From Caldilineaceae bacterium (lineage in GTDB: Bacteria; Chloroflexota; Anaerolineae; Caldilineales; Caldilineaceae), in NCBI GenBank assembly GCA_014879855.1, contig JACSRH010000372.1, positions 1-6,447 of the forward strand: DNA of 6,447 nt. The letters are read 5' to 3'. Shown here one piece after another: positions 4,735-6,447 of the stretch. The notes under the pieces are model-generated. The model was not told the origin of the DNA and did not search any database. It saw only the letters and a list, made by a program, of their open reading frames with translations. The translations under genes and the position numbers were made by a program. The first letter of the stretch is position 1, and each line of letters opens with the position of its first letter.

Positions 4735-6189
4735 TTACTTGGCGCCGGTCGAACAGTCGCCCTCTGTAGCCGTCACGCTTGTACTGTTGATGTAACTGGT
4801 TGCACCGAGGTCGTTGAGGCCATACCAGAGGCTGCTGTCATAATCAGCCGCCACGCCTACTGCGTAAATCCCGGCCGCTATCTCGCCACTGGATTGGCCG
4901 CCCAGCGTGTTGGATGTATAGGCCGGCGCCGGCGCATCCAGAATTACACTGCACTGTCCCGGCGCAAAGACAGTGGTCGCTGGCATCTTGTTATAGATGT
5001 CAGGATCAATTGGCGGCGCGGCGGCTGGCGACGCTCCCTGGCCGCGCGTGCGCTGGAATTGGACGGCGATCTGCCCGTTGCCGTTTTGCATTTCCAACAG
5101 CTCGCCCTGCGCCTGATAGACCATTGCCGACTGTAAAGCTACAAAATATTGGCTTTCCTGTTCCATCACGTTGGCCGGTTCGGTGCACGCCTTCTGTGTA
5201 GCGACAAGCGGGTCGATCTGGATTGCGTTCGCCGCGCCTGTGGTGTAAGTTGCTGCGTACTCATTGCAGCCGCCAAAACCGGAAAGTTGTCCATCCGCGC
5301 TGAACGCGACGGTGATCTGCACGCCGGTCGCGCTCACGACGGCCGCGCCGTCATTGAAGAGAATGGCTTCCCAACTGGCGCCGGCCAGACTCTGTTCAAC
5401 GACGCGATAGGTCAGGAGCGTAGCGCCGCCGGCGTCTGCCAGCGTCAACATGCCACCGTCAATCGCGTAGCGAGTCGCAGCAGCCAGCGCAGCCATGTAA
5501 TCCGTCGCCTGTGTCATGGCCGGTTCGGGGCAGGCCATCGCCGTTGATGCACCCGGCTGGATCGTGATCGCAGCGCCATCCACCGCATACGTGGCCGAAT
5601 AGCTGTTGCAGCCATCTGAGCCACTGAGCGCGCCATCCTCGCCAAACTGCGCCGTGATGGTCGTGTCCGCCGCCGGCGGGTCGCCGTTGAGACTGACAAC
5701 CTCCCACAGCTCACCGATGAGACCGCTTGCCAGCGCCTGTTCTTGCTCGGTGCTGACGCCAGGGTTGCGGTCGACAGGCATGACCGGAACCTCGATGCCA
5801 GCCATCGAGTTGCCTTGGGTCAGCACCGGAACCACTGCGTCCGAGCGGAAAATGATGTGACCAGCGGCATCCTGGATAAAGGCCATCAGCCCGTAAGCGT
5901 GGCTTTGGTCGATGCCAGCCGGTGGAAAGGGCACTCCGAACGCATAAGGCGGCGGGTTGCCATTGGTAGCGAGCTGCTGCTGATTCACCAGGGTGGAGTC
6001 ACCGGCGCCGGCGGTGACATCATGCAACTGCACGGTCACGAGCGCGTCGTCTGGCAAGTCGGTTTGCACGGTGTAGATGACATCGCCAGTCACCGAACCC
6101 GTTGACGCGGCTTGCTGAACCGGACGCGTGCATCCAGCGAGAAGTATCGCGACTGATAAATTGGCGAGGACAATCATGATGGTCCGCAT
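4735..6189 (-). CDS. Lipoprotein with YbaY-like, two META (HslJ-like) and SH3-like domains
   Basis: This is a 484-residue exported lipoprotein. The signal peptide ends in a clear lipobox, L-A-G-C, with Cys20 as the lipidated residue. Residues about 31-138 resemble the YbaY/YscW lipoprotein domain (V-T-G-D-V-I-Y-T at the start and G-I-D-Q-S-H-A-Y at 92-99). Residues about 154-265 and 268-380 are two META domains. Each has the motif G-x-x-G-C-N-x-Y (190-197 and 304-311) and a later A-C-x-E-P (219-223 and 334-338), so the Cys pairs 194/220 and 308/335 could form disulfides. A Pro/Ala linker (386-397) leads to a C-terminal SH3-like domain (about 405-480) bounded by Cys413 and Cys479. META domains occur in HslJ, linked to heat shock and novobiocin resistance in E. 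coli; YbaY function is unclear. A purine-rich GAGAGG precedes the ATG closely (3 bases). A second ATG at residue 5 is possible. The role is probably envelope stress or wall/polymer binding; this is inference. Confidence 0.85.
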   Translation of the reverse strand: MRTIMIVLANLSVAILLAGCTRPVQQAASTGSVTGDVIYTVQTDLPDDALVTVQLHDVTAGAGDSTLVNQQQLATNGNPPPYAFGVPFPPAGIDQSHAYGLMAFIQDAAGHIIFRSDAVVPVLTQGNSMAGIEVPVMPVDRNPGVSTEQEQALASGLIGELWEVVSLNGDPPAADTTITAQFGEDGALSGSDGCNSYSATYAVDGAAITIQPGASTAMACPEPAMTQATDYMAALAAATRYAIDGGMLTLADAGGATLLTYRVVEQSLAGASWEAILFNDGAAVVSATGVQITVAFSADGQLSGFGGCNEYAATYTTGAANAIQIDPLVATQKACTEPANVMEQESQYFVALQSAMVYQAQGELLEMQNGNGQIAVQFQRTRGQGASPAAAPPIDPDIYNKMPATTVFAPGQCSVILDAPAPAYTSNTLGGQSSGEIAAGIYAVGVAADYDSSLWYGLNDLGATSYINSTSVTATEGDCSTGAK

Positions 6190-6311
6190 AAGCCTCTCTC
6201 TTTTACTGTTCTCTGGTGACCATTTGCACCGGACAGCTTTCAGAAAATTTTGAAGCTTCCTGAAAGATTGCAGAAACAGTGTCTATGCCCCTGCGCCTCT
6301 GCTTCTTTGCG

Positions 6312-6341
6312 CCTATACGTTAAGAATTATTTCCAAGTCAG
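6312..6341 (-). promoter_or_regulatory. Candidate promoter of the lipoprotein operon
   Basis: On the minus strand CTGACT (6336-6341) and TATAGG (6312-6317) each match four of six consensus bases and are separated by 18 bases. The location in an AT-rich stretch upstream of the first gene is sensible. It would give a leader of about 115 bases that includes the CTTTCAG/CTGAAAG repeat. The matches are weak and other sigma factors are possible. Confidence 0.22.
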
Positions 6342-6382
6342 CTTCTACTGATGGCTAGATAATAAATTGATGCTAATTTGTA

Positions 6383-6416
6383 ATCTTCCCGGAAGCTCCA
6401 AAGCTTCCGGGAAGAT
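6383..6416. repeat. Perfect 15-bp inverted repeat with 4-base loop
   Basis: ATCTTCCCGGAAGCT (6383-6397) and its exact complement AGCTTCCGGGAAGAT (6402-6416) flank the loop CCAA. The stem is strong in either transcript. Neither side has a T-run: the minus strand continues TACAAATT and the plus strand GTTCCGC. It may end a gene lying to the right of the window, act as an operator, or be a dispersed repeat. Confidence 0.6.
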
Positions 6417-6447
6417 GTTCCGCAAAAATACTTAACCTAGCGGTCAG

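Larger units (their letters stand above)
6190..6447. other. AT-rich non-coding region upstream of the lipoprotein gene
   Basis: I see no credible gene on either strand in these 258 bases. The stretch 6318-6385 is markedly richer in A and T than the coding regions, as expected for a promoter region. It contains the hairpin at 6383-6416 and a promoter candidate at 6312-6341. An inverted repeat CTTTCAG/CTGAAAG (6237-6243 and 6260-6266) sits about 50 bases before the start codon, with the small palindromes AAAATTTT (6244-6251) and GAAGCTTC (6252-6259) between its arms. That repeat would lie in the mRNA leader or form an operator-like site. Confidence 0.5.

Noticed and set aside
5149..5547. Plus-strand open frames of about 130 codons opposite the lipoprotein gene, also at 4723-5136 and 5743-6105
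   Set aside because: They are Arg/Ala/His-rich shadow frames of the GC-rich lipoprotein gene, without domains.

Overview
The window reads as a chromosomal segment from a mid-to-high GC bacterium. Every credible gene lies on the minus strand, so transcription runs from right to left. The style of the lipoprotein (SH3-like tail, META repeats, long signal-anchored N-terminus), the DUF1269 proteins and the SulP variant suggests an environmental, possibly Chloroflexota-like, organism. That placement is inference from protein style only; there is no rRNA or marker gene here.

Layout in the direction of transcription. (1) Positions 6190-6447 are AT-rich and non-coding. They hold a perfect 15-bp stem hairpin (6383-6416) and a weak promoter candidate. 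(2) Positions 4735-6189 encode a 484-residue lipoprotein with a YbaY/YscW-like domain, two META (HslJ-like) domains and an SH3-like C-terminal domain. (3) After 28 bases comes a SulP-type anion transporter gene (3400-4706) that looks broken twice: a -1 frameshift near 4182-4272, and an apparent in-frame loss of roughly 130-150 codons in the middle of the membrane domain near 4105-4145. Its STAS domain is intact. (4) Two DUF1269 proteins of 163 residues each follow (2847-3338 and 2303-2794). (5) Next is a 100-residue membrane protein of unknown function (1869-2171). (6) A 46-base near-perfect palindrome (1816-1861) separates this group from (7) an MFS exporter of the 14-helix DHA2 type (98 to about 1732). 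(8) The left edge carries an 11-bp direct repeat with a 35-bp period.

The short gaps (28, 61 and 52 bases) and good ribosome binding sites suggest that the lipoprotein, SulP and DUF1269 genes form one transcription unit, perhaps continuing into the small membrane protein gene after a 131-base gap. The products are all envelope-associated: an anchored lipoprotein with stress-type domains, an anion transporter or its remnant, and small Gly-rich membrane-associated proteins. The cluster therefore looks like an envelope or stress-adaptation locus. The MFS gene appears to be a separate unit with its own promoter candidate overlapping the palindrome. I do not see a clear new defence or mobile system. 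The observations most worth following are the doubly damaged SulP gene, the composite lipoprotein and the palindrome in front of the exporter.
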